Counted from the stretch's first letter, positions 24,361 to 33,112 are shown. The stretch is DNA of 64,000 nucleotides from Natronorubrum sediminis (GCF_900108095.1 NZ_FNWL01000001.1:496001-560000), one strand, 5' to 3'. Translations and numbers: made by a program. The notes: generated by a model not told the origin, from the letters alone.

Positions 24361-26175
24361 ATGCAGGTTCATATCACGTCAGCGCCATCCGACGACGAAG
24401 CGGCAGCGATCGCCGCTGCGCTCGCCGAACACGTCGGCGAGACGGTCGAAGTGTACGCTGACGGGAACGACGACCCCGTCGCCGTCCACGAGTTCGAGTC
24501 GACCTCGAGTCCCGAGTCCCACAGCGCGGCCACTGATTCCAACGCCGATTCTGGGGCCTCGACACACGAGCAACCGCCCAACTCGAGCGAAGATCTCGGA
24601 CCGACCGAGCGCGAGGCGCGTCTCCGAGCGGAGATCGACGACATTCTCGAGGGTGGCCCCGAGAAGTATCGCGAGCAACTGGCAGAGTCGAAGAAACTGT
24701 TCGTCCGGGACCGACTCGCGCTGTGGTTCGACGCCGAGAATTGCAAACTACAGTTCGAGGACGGCCGGTTCGCGGCGTTCGACGACTGGCATCCCGACGG
24801 CGTGGGTGCGGAAACCGACGATCGACTGCCGGCGGACGGCCTCATCACGGGTGGGGCAACCTTCGAGGGACGAGATCTGCACTTCATGGCCAACGACTAC
24901 ACTGTCAAACGCGGCAGTATGGCCGAAAAAGGCGTCGAGAAGTTCCTTCGGATGCAACAACGGGCGTTGAAAACCGGCCAGCCGGTCTTGTACCTGATGG
25001 ACTCCTCCGGCGGTCGGATCGACCAGCAGACGGGCTTCTTCGCGAATCGAGAGGGTATCGGGAAGTACTACTACAATCACTCGATGCTCTCGGGACGAGT
25101 GCCACAGATATGCGTCCTCTATGGCCCGTCAATCGCCGGTGCAGCGTACACGCCCGTCTTCGCCGACTTCACGATTATGGTCGAAGGGATGTCCGCGATG
25201 GCGATCGCCTCCCCGCGGATGGTACAGATGGTTACGGGCGAAGATATCGACTTGCAGGAACTCGGTGGCCCCGACGTCCACGCTCGAGAGTCGGGCTCTG
25301 CGGACCTGATCGCGAACGACGAAGCACACGCCCGCGAACTCGTCTCCCAGTTGCTCACCTACCTGCCGAACAACGCCGACGAGAAGCCGCCTAAACAGGA
25401 GGCGAAACCACCTGTCGAGTCTCCGGCGGGGATCGACGCCGTCGTTCCCCAGGAACCGAATCGCGGCTACGACATGACGGACGTGATCGACCGCATCGTC
25501 GACGAAGGGTCGTACTTCGAGGTGCGCCCGGAGTACGGTTCGGAGATCATCACGGCCTACGCCAGAATCGACGGGCGACCGATCGCCATCGTCGCGAACC
25601 AACCCGCAGCGCGGGCGGGCGCGATCTTCCCGGACGCCGCGGAGAAGGCCGCGGAGTTCGTCTGGAAGTCCGATGCGTTCAACATCCCATTGCTCTACCT
25701 CTGTGACACGCCGGGGTTCATGGCCGGCTCGCAGGTCGAAAAAGACGGCATTCTCGAGCAAGGAAAGAAGCTGATCTACGCGACGTCGTCGGCGACGGTG
25801 CCAAAACAGACTGTCGTCGTGCGAAAGGCCTACGGCGCCGGCATCTACGCGATGGGCGGGCCAGCGTACGATCCGGAGAGCGTGCTGGGCCTCCCGTCCG
25901 GCGAGATAGCCATCATGGGGCCCGAGGCCGCGATCAACGCCGTGTACGCCCGAAAGCTCTCCGAGGTGGACGACCCCGACGAACGCGAGCGAATGGAACA
26001 GGAACTCAGAGCGGAGTATCGCGAGGACATCGACGTGCATCGAATGGCGAGTGAGGTCGTTATCGACGAAATCGTCCCGCCCAGCGAGCTACGCGAGGAA
26101 CTGGCCGCTCGCTTTGACTTCTACGAAGACGTCGAGAAGTCCCTGCCGGATAAGAAACACGGCACGATTCTGTAA
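24361..26175 (+). CDS. Acyl-CoA carboxylase carboxyltransferase subunit with N-terminal extra domain
   Basis: The 604-residue protein is a biotin-dependent carboxyltransferase of the propionyl-/methylcrotonyl-CoA carboxylase beta family. It keeps the N-lobe (FMANDYTVKRGSMAEKGVEK, ILYGPSIAGAAYTP-like LYGPSIAGAAYTP) and C-lobe (DTPGFMAGSQVEKDGI, VVRKAYGAGIYAMGG) that form the two CoA/biotin sites. Family members are usually about 515 residues; here about 75 residues are added in front. Residues 1-35 (HITSAPSDDEAAAIAAAL) resemble the small epsilon/PccX-type accessory subunits, followed by a Ser/Asp-rich linker. No biotin carboxylase or biotin carrier gene is adjacent. Propionyl-CoA is the likeliest substrate. 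Confidence 0.88.
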   Translation: MQVHITSAPSDDEAAAIAAALAEHVGETVEVYADGNDDPVAVHEFESTSSPESHSAATDSNADSGASTHEQPPNSSEDLGPTEREARLRAEIDDILEGGPEKYREQLAESKKLFVRDRLALWFDAENCKLQFEDGRFAAFDDWHPDGVGAETDDRLPADGLITGGATFEGRDLHFMANDYTVKRGSMAEKGVEKFLRMQQRALKTGQPVLYLMDSSGGRIDQQTGFFANREGIGKYYYNHSMLSGRVPQICVLYGPSIAGAAYTPVFADFTIMVEGMSAMAIASPRMVQMVTGEDIDLQELGGPDVHARESGSADLIANDEAHARELVSQLLTYLPNNADEKPPKQEAKPPVESPAGIDAVVPQEPNRGYDMTDVIDRIVDEGSYFEVRPEYGSEIITAYARIDGRPIAIVANQPAARAGAIFPDAAEKAAEFVWKSDAFNIPLLYLCDTPGFMAGSQVEKDGILEQGKKLIYATSSATVPKQTVVVRKAYGAGIYAMGGPAYDPESVLGLPSGEIAIMGPEAAINAVYARKLSEVDDPDERERMEQELRAEYREDIDVHRMASEVVIDEIVPPSELREELAARFDFYEDVEKSLPDKKHGTIL

Positions 26176-26230
26176 TCTGGCTGGCCCCACGGGAGAGTCG
26201 TCGGTCGGTCACTCGTGCGTTCGGTCTGCC

Positions 26231-26312
26231 GGATAGTCGAGTGTTGTATCTGCGGATAGTCGAGCGTACCGTCTGTCGTTGACTCGAGCGTACCGTCTGT
26301 CGTCGACTCGAG
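26231..26312. repeat. Short imperfect tandem repeats, 23-24 bp period
   Basis: GGATAGTCGAG occurs at 26231 and 26254, and CGAGCGTACCGTCTGTCGT occurs at 26261 and again at 26285, joined by GACTCGAG-like sequence. The array lies just after the carboxyltransferase stop codon and before a hairpin-rich stretch. Confidence 0.6.
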
Positions 26313-26549
26313 TGACCCTTCTCACGTGTAGGGAGCGAGTGCAGGCTCAATTTCGATAGCATTCGGCGTCGAAACTACGCTCTCGAGCACCTGGTAGCGG
26401 GCTCATTCCAGCGGGTAGTTCCCGCTTAGAGCCACGTACAGAGACTCTACGCTTGGCATAACAATAGCCCGTTTGCTGAAAGCGTCGGGTGCGAGAGGAT
26501 ACCTCCCGACGGTCACCGCGACGGCCGGTTCGACTCCGGCAGGGAGCGT
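26313..26549. other. Hairpin-rich leader before the DUF5658 gene
   Basis: No gene is seen. GTCGGG at 26484-26489 pairs with CCCGAC at 26505-26510, with AGG/CCT stacked inside, and a second hairpin GCCGG-TTCGACT-CCGGC (26524-26540) looks like a tRNA T arm. A full tRNA cannot be folded because no matching 5' acceptor exists upstream. Both hairpins lie within 70 nt of the next start codon. Confidence 0.4.
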
Positions 26550-26900
26550 ATGAGTTCCGACGGTGCTCACGCACGCTTCCACCTCCCAGTCGATGTGTCG
26601 CCAGTTGCACTCGAGCGATTTTGCTGGATCCTCGTCGGGGTGTCGCTCGTGGGCGATATCGTGACGACGTTCGTCGGCCTCCACATGGGGTTAGCGGAGT
26701 CGAATCCGATCGCACGAAGTGCAATCGAGGGGTACGGACTGGTGGGCATGATCGCCCTGAAAGCGTTTGCAGTGGGGATCGGCCTCGTCTGTCGACCGCT
26801 GTTGCCCGTTGCGTATCGAGCGATCGTTCCAGCCGGGTTGGCGGTCCCGTGGACGGCGGCCGTCTTCATCAACCTCTACATGATCTCGACGGTGATCTGA
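26550..26900 (+). CDS. DUF5658 family membrane protein
   Basis: The 116-residue protein has four hydrophobic helices. The first two contain the family-type signature D-VTT-GL-GL-ESNP (GDIVTTFVGLHMGLAESNP), which identifies the small DUF5658 membrane proteins common in archaea and some bacteria. Their function is unknown. It is convergent with the MaoC gene and is preceded by an unusually structured leader. Confidence 0.82.
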   Translation: MSSDGAHARFHLPVDVSPVALERFCWILVGVSLVGDIVTTFVGLHMGLAESNPIARSAIEGYGLVGMIALKAFAVGIGLVCRPLLPVAYRAIVPAGLAVPWTAAVFINLYMISTVI

Positions 26901-26932
26901 GCCGACTCAGCCGTCGTATTCCGACTCCATCG

Positions 26933-27388
26933 TCACTCCTCGAGTTGGCGTTTGAGCGAGAGAATCGTTCGATCGAACGAGCAGACGAGGTCGTCGTCCT
27001 GATTGAACACCTCGACGCACATCGTGACGATTCCGCGCTCGCCGTCGCTGGTTTCGCGTTTTTCGGTTACCGTCGATTGAGCATGGATCGTATCGCCGTG
27101 AAAGACCGGCTTCGGATGCTCGACGTCGTCGTACGACAGATTCGCGACGATGGTGCCGTCGGTCGTCTCCGGAATCGAGATCCCTGTCGCGAGCGACATC
27201 GTGTAGAGCCCGTTGACCAGTCGCTCGCCGAATTCGGTGTCGGCTGCGAACTCCGCGTCGAGGTGCAAGGGCTGTTGATTCATCGTCATATCGCAAAAGC
27301 GCTGGTTGTCGCTTTCGGAAATCGTGCGCCGACGTTCGTGTTCGATCGTCTCACCGACGGTGAACTCCTCGTAGTACAGTCCAGCCAT
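26933..27388 (-). CDS. MaoC-like hotdog dehydratase/hydratase
   Basis: The 151-residue single-hotdog protein has the MaoC/R-hydratase signature: the Asp/Asn-containing NQQPLHLDAEFA segment followed by GERLVNGLYTMSLATGI. It should hydrate an enoyl-CoA or dehydrate a 3-hydroxyacyl-CoA. It is shorter than two-domain mesaconyl-CoA hydratases. A CitE-like lyase lies 1.7 kb away on the other strand; MaoC and CitE neighbours are also known from mycobacteria (Rv2499c/Rv2498c), which suggests a C5-acyl-CoA pathway here. The ATG at 27388 starts directly at the conserved MAGLYYEEF. Confidence 0.87.
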   Translation of the reverse strand: MAGLYYEEFTVGETIEHERRRTISESDNQRFCDMTMNQQPLHLDAEFAADTEFGERLVNGLYTMSLATGISIPETTDGTIVANLSYDDVEHPKPVFHGDTIHAQSTVTEKRETSDGERGIVTMCVEVFNQDDDLVCSFDRTILSLKRQLEE

Positions 27389-27531
27389 ACTGCAGACGTT
27401 GCACAGCGAGCCTAAAAACGTCGTGCTCGTTCGCACGTCGCTCGTCGAGCACGATTCGGCCTGAGAGTAGGGGCCGGAACCGAATCGAATTTCAGGCCAC
27501 AGACACTGTATTTACACACTGGAGATATCCC

Positions 27532-28116
27532 ATGAGCACACCACAACGGAACCCGCTCGAGCGACGCGCCCTGCTCGGATCGATCGCTGTGGGGGCTATC
27601 GGTGGCATTGCGGGATGTCTCGACGAAAGCGAGGACGGTTCGGGAGACGACTCGAGCGACGAGCCAGAACCGGTCTCGACAGAGGAGGACGCGGCGTGGC
27701 AAACGACGTCGCTGACGGACGTGCGGACCGACGAGGAGTTTACGCTCGGCGAGTTCGATCACCCGCTTTTCCTCCACACGTTTTCGACTGGCTGTGCGAC
27801 CTGCCACAGTCAACACTACGAGTTCGAAGAGTTCTACGAACAGGCAGAGGGAGACGTCGAAATCGTCGACGTGACGACAGACGTCGGTGCCAGTCCGGAC
27901 GACATTCGGACCTATGCAGAAGACGACGACTACGAGTGGCGATTCGCAATCGCCGAAGAGGAGGTCATCGAGGGACTCGTGAGCGACGTCGGCCGTGACG
28001 TCACCAACAGCGCCAGATCCCCGGTGGTCATGATCTGTCCCGACGGCGAGAGCTACCGCTACGAGAAACGCGTCGACGCCGACGAGTTCGAATCGATGAT
28101 CGACGATGAGTGTTGA
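27532..28116 (+). CDS. Thioredoxin-fold lipoprotein (TlpA/peroxiredoxin-like)
   Basis: The 194-residue protein has an RR-containing signal (residues 11-12) and lipobox GIAGC with Cys29, an acidic linker (30-55), and a thioredoxin-like domain. Its redox site is CATC at residues 88-91 in FSTGCATCHSQ, and RSPVVMICPDG supplies a cis-Pro-like turn. It should work outside the membrane as a thiol reductase or oxidase. The CcdA homologue encoded 99 nt downstream would supply electrons through the membrane, as in bacterial CcdA/CcmG or ResA systems. CATCH also matches a CxxCH haem motif by chance; the fold argues against a cytochrome. Confidence 0.87.
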   Translation: MSTPQRNPLERRALLGSIAVGAIGGIAGCLDESEDGSGDDSSDEPEPVSTEEDAAWQTTSLTDVRTDEEFTLGEFDHPLFLHTFSTGCATCHSQHYEFEEFYEQAEGDVEIVDVTTDVGASPDDIRTYAEDDDYEWRFAIAEEEVIEGLVSDVGRDVTNSARSPVVMICPDGESYRYEKRVDADEFESMIDDEC

Positions 28117-28215
28117 GCGGACGGTTTCGGTCACCTCGAGTGACGCGGCCGACGCTCGAGTCGCGTTCGTCCCCAACTCCTTCGTGACAGATGCGACCCC
28201 GGGGCGAGCGCGAGT

Positions 28216-28950
28216 ATGACGTCGACGGCGAGCGCACTCCTCGAGTTTTTCCTGATCGGCCTCGCGACGCCGTTGACCGCGGCGTGCGTCCTCCCGCTGT
28301 ACCCGAGTTTCGTCGCGTATCTCGCGTCGACGGGAACGCACAGTCGGAGTCCCTCGACGGGCGTCCTCGGCATCCTCGTCGTCGCCGGCGTCCTCTCGTT
28401 CATGGCGGTCGTCGGCTCGCTCTGGACCGTCGTCTTCAGCGGGGGCGTCACGAGGGCCGTCACGCAGCTCTCGCCGGTCGCGTTCGCCGTATTGGCCGTC
28501 GTCGGCCTCGTACTCGTCGTCGCGCCCGCGGGCTTCTCGAGGATTCCAACGGTCGAACCGCCACACTCGCGGTACCCGACGCTGTCTGCATTCGGGTACG
28601 GATTCGGTTTCGGTGCGATCGTGATTCCCTGCAATCCCGGCCTCATCGCGCTGTTCTTCAGTCGCTCGACGGTCGCGTTCCCCGAGTTCGACACCCAACT
28701 CGAGGTGATGCTCGGATTTTTGGCGTTCGGACTCGGTATCGGTGCCCCGCTTCTCGCCTTCGCACTCGTCTCACAGCCGTACAGTCGCCAGGTGACACGT
28801 CTCCTCGCACGTTACAGCGATCCGATCAATCGGGTCGTCGGAGTCGTCTTGCTCGTCGTCTCCGCGTACTACTTGCTCTTCGTCTTTCAGGTGATTCCCG
28901 GTACTGGCGCACTCGAGGCCCCGATCGAGAGTTCGCTACGCCGATGGTGA
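28216..28950 (+). CDS. ccdA: CcdA-family cytochrome c biogenesis / thiol electron transporter
   Basis: The 244-residue protein has six hydrophobic helices. The two redox cysteines are Cys24 in the TPLTAACVLPLYPS motif of the first helix and Cys139 in IPCNPG of the fourth, the hallmark arrangement of CcdA/DsbD-beta. It carries reducing equivalents from cytosolic thioredoxin to the outside. The thioredoxin-like lipoprotein encoded just upstream is the probable acceptor. Cytochrome or copper-protein maturation is the likely target. Confidence 0.9.
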   Translation: MTSTASALLEFFLIGLATPLTAACVLPLYPSFVAYLASTGTHSRSPSTGVLGILVVAGVLSFMAVVGSLWTVVFSGGVTRAVTQLSPVAFAVLAVVGLVLVVAPAGFSRIPTVEPPHSRYPTLSAFGYGFGFGAIVIPCNPGLIALFFSRSTVAFPEFDTQLEVMLGFLAFGLGIGAPLLAFALVSQPYSRQVTRLLARYSDPINRVVGVVLLVVSAYYLLFVFQVIPGTGALEAPIESSLRRW

Positions 28951-29040
28951 AGTGACTGCGACGCACTATCCTCACCGCCGTTTCCGGTACGCGTGAGGGG
29001 GCACACATAGCCATTTACTCGTGGACGAGAGAGGGGGCGT

Positions 29041-29928
29041 ATGGCTCGCAGAAGTCTGTTGTTCACGCCGGGCGATCGACCAGAAATGCTCAGAAAGGCA
29101 CCCGACGCCGGGGCCGACGTGATCATCTTCGACCTCGAGGATGCCGTCGCCCCCGCGCGAAAAGACGAGGCTCGAGACGCCGTCCGCGACGTCCTCGCCG
29201 ATCCCGAGTTCGACCCGGACTGTGAGGTTTGCGTTCGGGTCAACGCCTCCCAGTCGGCGTACTCGGACGATCTCGAGGCGATCTTCGATGTGCCGGGAGG
29301 GGCTGACCGCGACGGCGCTGCTGACGACCTGCGACTCGATAGCCTCGTGCTCCCGAAAGTCGAGTCGGCGGCAGACGTTCACTCGCTCGAGGACGAACTC
29401 GGACGAATCGGCGACACTGTGCCGGTGTTCGCGTTGATCGAGAACGCGTCCGGGGTGCTCAACGCGCCGGAGATCGCCGCCGTACCGGCGACCGACGCGT
29501 TGGTGTTCGGTGCCGAAGACCTGTCCGCGGATATCGGTGCCTCGCGAACGTCAGAGGGGACGGAGGTGCTCTACGCACGCGAACGCGTCGTGCTCGCAGC
29601 AGCGGCCAAGGAGTGTCTCGCGATCGACACCGTCGTCACGGATTTCGGCGACGAACGGGCGCTTCGGGACGATACGGAATTCGCCCTCCAACTTGGGTAC
29701 GACGGCAAACTGGCGATTCACCCGGCGCAGGTCGACCCGATCAACGAGACGTTTACGCCGAGCGACGAGGAACGCGAGTGGGCCGAACGCGTTCTCGCGG
29801 CCAAACGCGAGGCGGACGCCGAGAACAGAGGCGTCTTCGAGGTCGACGGCGAGATGATCGATGCACCGCTGATCGCACAGGCGCGGCGAATCCAGGAGCG
29901 AGCCGACGCAGCGACGAGAAAAAAGTGA
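29041..29928 (+). CDS. CitE-like HpcH/HpaI aldolase family acyl-CoA lyase
   Basis: The 295-residue TIM-barrel protein is of the citrate-lyase-beta-like family, which cleaves malyl-, methylmalyl- or citramalyl-CoA. FTPGDRPEMLRKA and DVIIFDLEDAVAP bind CoA and metal; VLPKVESAADV and ALIENASGVLNA provide further metal ligands; KLAIHPAQVDPINE closes the barrel. Haloarchaeal homologues act in the methylaspartate cycle as beta-methylmalyl-CoA lyase or malyl-CoA thioesterase. Which reaction applies cannot be told here. Glutamate dehydrogenase follows 108 nt later on the same strand, consistent with that cycle. Confidence 0.88.
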   Translation: MARRSLLFTPGDRPEMLRKAPDAGADVIIFDLEDAVAPARKDEARDAVRDVLADPEFDPDCEVCVRVNASQSAYSDDLEAIFDVPGGADRDGAADDLRLDSLVLPKVESAADVHSLEDELGRIGDTVPVFALIENASGVLNAPEIAAVPATDALVFGAEDLSADIGASRTSEGTEVLYARERVVLAAAAKECLAIDTVVTDFGDERALRDDTEFALQLGYDGKLAIHPAQVDPINETFTPSDEEREWAERVLAAKREADAENRGVFEVDGEMIDAPLIAQARRIQERADAATRKK

Positions 29929-30036
29929 ACGATTGTCCACAATAGGAGCGGATATCAATATCCTCGAATTTAGGGGACCATTTCCCTATGATAGGTATTC
30001 GCTATGCTTATCCCTGCGTCCGAGAAACAGGCAGAT

Positions 30037-31296
30037 ATGGCCGAAGGCACGACGAATCCATTCGAAAGCCTGCAGTCACAGATCGACGAGGCAGCCACCC
30101 ACCTCGAGATCGGCGACGACCTCATCGAGCGACTCAAGCACCCCGAACGGGTGCTCGAGACGAACCTGACGGTCGAACGCGACGACGGCGAACTCGAGCG
30201 ATTCACGGCGTTTCGCTCGCAGTTTAACGCCGATCGCGGCCCCTACAAGGGCGGCATTCGATACCACCCACAGGTCTCTCGCGACGAAGTGAAGGCGCTC
30301 TCCGGCTGGATGACGTACAAGACCGCGATCGTCGACATCCCACTCGGTGGCGGCAAGGGCGGCATCATCATCGACCCCGACGAGTACTCTGACGACGAAC
30401 TCGAGCGAGTTACTCGCACGTTCGCGACGGAGCTTCGCCCCCTGATCGGCGAAGATCGCGACATCCCTGCACCCGACGTCAACACGGGTCAACGCGAGAT
30501 GAACTGGATCAAGGACACGTACGAATCGCTCGAGAACACGACCGAACCCGGCGTCATCACGGGAAAGAACCTCGCGAGTGGCGGGAGCGAAGGCCGCGTC
30601 GAAGCGACCGGCCGTTCGACCGTGATCGCGGCCCGCGAGGCGTTCGACTACCTCGGTAAGGACCTCGAGGGAGCAACTGTCGCCGTCCAGGGCTACGGAA
30701 ACGCCGGCTGGATCGCCGCGAAACTCATCGACGAGATGGGCGCGACCGTCGTCGCAGCCAGCGACTCGAGTGGCGGAATCTACAATCCCGACGGCTTCGA
30801 TCCGGTCGCAGCGAAAGACCACAAGAACGAAACGGGAAGCATCCTCGGCTACGAGGAGAGCGTCGAAGAACTCACGAACGAAGACGTGCTGACGATGGAC
30901 GTCGACCTGTTGATTCCCGCGGCACTCGAGAACGCTATCGACGCCGACCTCGCCGAAAACGTGAGTGCGGACGTCATCTCCGAAGCCGCAAACGGGCCGC
31001 TGACGCCCGCAGCCGATGAGGTTCTCGAGGACGAAGACGTCTTCATCATCCCTGATATTCTCGCGAACGCGGGTGGCGTGACGGTCAGTTACTTCGAGTG
31101 GGTCCAGAACCGACAGCGCTTCTACTGGAGCGAATCGAAGGTCAACGACGAACTCGAGGAGCACATCGTCGACGCGTTCGACGCACTCGTCGGCACCCTC
31201 GAAGAACACGGTCTCGACAATCCCCGGACTGCAGCCTACGTCGTCGCGATTCAACGCGTCGCCGATGCCTTCGAGGAAGCCGGAACGTTCCCCTGA
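30037..31296 (+). CDS. gdh: Glutamate dehydrogenase (Glu/Leu/Phe/Val family)
   Basis: The 419-residue hexameric-type enzyme interconverts glutamate and 2-oxoglutarate plus ammonia. [10 protein letters not shown] (substrate Lys), [10 protein letters not shown] (catalytic Lys) and the NAD(P)-binding [14 protein letters not shown] are all present, and [13 protein letters not shown]-type [15 protein letters not shown] marks the C-terminal region. The start is taken at ATG 30037, about 27 nt after the TATA-like GCTTATCC; an in-frame ATG at 30004 falls before that element. Haloarchaea often carry several paralogues, so cofactor preference is open. Confidence 0.93.
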   Translation: MAEGTTNPFESLQSQIDEAATHLEIGDDLIERLKHPERVLETNLTVERDDGELERFTAFRSQFNADRGPYKGGIRYHPQVSRDEVKALSGWMTYKTAIVDIPLGGGKGGIIIDPDEYSDDELERVTRTFATELRPLIGEDRDIPAPDVNTGQREMNWIKDTYESLENTTEPGVITGKNLASGGSEGRVEATGRSTVIAAREAFDYLGKDLEGATVAVQGYGNAGWIAAKLIDEMGATVVAASDSSGGIYNPDGFDPVAAKDHKNETGSILGYEESVEELTNEDVLTMDVDLLIPAALENAIDADLAENVSADVISEAANGPLTPAADEVLEDEDVFIIPDILANAGGVTVSYFEWVQNRQRFYWSESKVNDELEEHIVDAFDALVGTLEEHGLDNPRTAAYVVAIQRVADAFEEAGTFP

Positions 31297-31430
31297 GACG
31301 AGTCGACATCACGCCGACCTCATCTTATCGGGCGATATGGGATGGTCGAAATGTTGAAATTTCTAACAGTTTTCTCGAGACACTCGGTAGCTTTTTGGCG
31401 ATTGCTCGTGAGGCCCCGACAGAGCGAATA

Positions 31431-31928
31431 GTGAGAAATCGCCTGCAGGCGTACAGAGACCGGGTGAGGGCAGGGCTCGTGAAGGCCTTCCGCGAAGAGC
31501 GCACGCCCCGAGAAGTGGCTGCGAGTTTTGCGATGGGGGTGTTCGTGACGGCGCTCCCAACCGGCGGTCTCGGTCTCGGATTGTTCTTCGTGTTCGTCTC
31601 GATCTGGCCGTGGATCTCCAAACCGGCGCTTTTTGCCTCAGTTGCGGTCTTCAACCCGTTCGTAAAGCCCGCCATTTACGTCGTGAGCTTTCAGGTGGGT
31701 GCGTTCGTCCTCGGATCGGAGTCAGCCGCGTCGTACGAAATGCTCTCGAGTGAGTTCGCCTGGGTCGCACTCCAGCAATTACTCGTTGGAAACTTCATTG
31801 TCGCAGTCATCCTCTCCGTGATCGGATACGTCGTCGTCCTCCATCTCACTCGAGTCCATCGGCGCCAAAGTGACGAACACGCCGGGATGTCACTGCTCTC
31901 GTTCGTGATGGGGCCGTTCAAACGGTAG
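31431..31928 (+). CDS. DUF2062 family membrane protein
   Basis: The 165-residue protein matches DUF2062: an N-terminal amphipathic segment ending in REERTPREVAASFAMGVFVTALPT, then three to four hydrophobic helices with KPALFASVAVFNPFVKPAIY in the middle. Its function is unknown; in bacteria such proteins can be fused to glycosyltransferases. The GTG at 31431 is chosen; the longer in-frame upstream reading overlaps the gdh end and has no family similarity. Confidence 0.82.
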   Translation: MRNRLQAYRDRVRAGLVKAFREERTPREVAASFAMGVFVTALPTGGLGLGLFFVFVSIWPWISKPALFASVAVFNPFVKPAIYVVSFQVGAFVLGSESAASYEMLSSEFAWVALQQLLVGNFIVAVILSVIGYVVVLHLTRVHRRQSDEHAGMSLLSFVMGPFKR

Positions 31929-32036
31929 CTCGAACGCGAGAAGGGATCTCTCGCGTCTCGAGAAACATCTTGTCGAACCGACAGACAATCGCCGATTCAA
32001 CAAACACTTATGAACCGGACTAAAATTGTGTCGGCT

Positions 32037-32744
32037 ATGAACCGAAGAACACTACTCGGCGGTGTCGGCGTCGCGGGACTGACGGCGCTCTCGGGCTGTC
32101 TCGGCGTGGTCGGCATGGACGAACACGAAGCGTCGCCGGGGAGTGTCGAGGAAGGCGTCTACGAAGACGCCGGGTACGAGCCGTCCGTCGTGACCGATAT
32201 CGCCGCCGAGGAGGAGGTGAGCATCGGTCCCTATTCAGAGCGCATTTCGGTTACTAACTACGCGACCGAGTACCAGAAGGAAGTCAGTATGGGTCCGCTC
32301 GGAAACCAGTCCGGTGCGATCGCGATCGTCCTCACGACGCCCCAGATTGGGGTCGCCGGACAGAACTTCAACCCGATCGAGGACAAGTCGGCCGAAGAGT
32401 TCGTCGAAATGCTCGAGGACGAGTACGACGACATTAGTAACGTGTCCCACGACGAGGACGACGAAATCACGATTCTCGGAACCGAAACGACCCGCTCGAG
32501 ATTCGTCGCGGACGCGAATTACGACGGCTACGACACGACGATCGACCTCCACGTCAGCGAGGCCGTCCCGACCGACAACGACGACTTGCTCCTGACGATG
32601 TGTCTCTACCCACAGGACGCTCGAGACGACGAAGAGGGGGACGCCATCGACATGATGGAAGGGGCGAGTAGCGACGAGGAGACGAACGATACGGACGAGG
32701 ACTCGACGGACGAAGACGACGACGGCGTCAGAGAGTTGCTCTGA
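32037..32744 (+). CDS. Haloarchaeal DUF6517-type lipoprotein
   Basis: The 235-residue protein has a Tat lipoprotein signal (NRRTLLGG, lipobox SGC near residue 21) and a mature part with two lobes of beta strands, ending in a Glu/Asp/Thr-rich acidic tail of about 45 residues. It resembles the haloarchaeal lipoprotein family catalogued as DUF6517; the number is from memory. Its function is unknown. The ATG at 32037 is preferred to that at 32010 because CACTTATGA at 32005-32013 is a good TATA element for a leaderless mRNA starting at 32037. Confidence 0.78.
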   Translation: MNRRTLLGGVGVAGLTALSGCLGVVGMDEHEASPGSVEEGVYEDAGYEPSVVTDIAAEEEVSIGPYSERISVTNYATEYQKEVSMGPLGNQSGAIAIVLTTPQIGVAGQNFNPIEDKSAEEFVEMLEDEYDDISNVSHDEDDEITILGTETTRSRFVADANYDGYDTTIDLHVSEAVPTDNDDLLLTMCLYPQDARDDEEGDAIDMMEGASSDEETNDTDEDSTDEDDDGVRELL

Positions 32745-32865
32745 GCTGGTCCCGTCTGTCCACGTCGGCGGTCAACCGTGTTCGATTACGCGGAAAACCG
32801 CATTCTCTCGGTTTCTACGCCTCCATCGAGTGCCCCGTTCCTGACGGAGCCACCGACGCAATTCG

Positions 32866-33090
32866 CTACACGAATCCAACGCTGTACGCGATGATCACGA
32901 CGCCGAGCGCGACGAAGGCGGCACCCGTCCACTTCGTCACCCGAACCCTGTCCGTATCGTCCAGTTCGTCGTGGCCGTCCTCGAGTGGAGCCATCCCCTC
33001 CTGGTGTTGGGCGGCGACGATGGCGGCTGCGTATCGAACGCCCACGAGACCGAGGGCAACAAAGACCACACCGACGAGAATTACGAGCAT
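32866..33090 (-). CDS. Small two-helix membrane protein
   Basis: The 74-residue protein has hydrophobic helices at residues 1-26 and about 53-73, separated by a hydrophilic loop rich in Asp, Glu and His. There is no recognised family. It lies 22 nt upstream (in its own direction, downstream) of the acyl-CoA dehydrogenase stop and reads the same way, so it may be the tail of that transcript. Confidence 0.66.
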   Translation of the reverse strand: MLVILVGVVFVALGLVGVRYAAAIVAAQHQEGMAPLEDGHDELDDTDRVRVTKWTGAAFVALGVVIIAYSVGFV

Positions 33091-33112
33091 ACGGTACGTA
33101 TACAGAACGGGC

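Noticed and set aside
26231-26312. Tandem repeats considered as a CRISPR-like array
   Set aside because: Units are imperfect, only two to four copies, with no unique spacers and no cas genes.
26470-26548. Possible complete tRNA gene ending in the T-arm-like hairpin
   Set aside because: No 5' acceptor complementary to AGGGAGC, and no D or anticodon arm can be folded upstream.
27793-27807. CATCH as a haem-c attachment motif (CxxCH)
   Set aside because: The motif sits at the active-site position of a thioredoxin fold next to CcdA, so it is a redox dithiol.
27412-28698. 428-codon minus-strand frame opposite the thioredoxin and CcdA genes
   Set aside because: No domain, and both plus-strand genes have catalytic motifs and proper signals.
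29985-29995. 11-bp palindrome CCTAT-G-ATAGG upstream of gdh
   Set aside because: Position resembles the other operators, but five-base arms are expected by chance in a window of this size.
32010-32036. Upstream start for the DUF6517-type lipoprotein
   Set aside because: This ATG overlaps the TATA-like element; the start at 32037 has correct promoter spacing and begins directly with the Tat motif.
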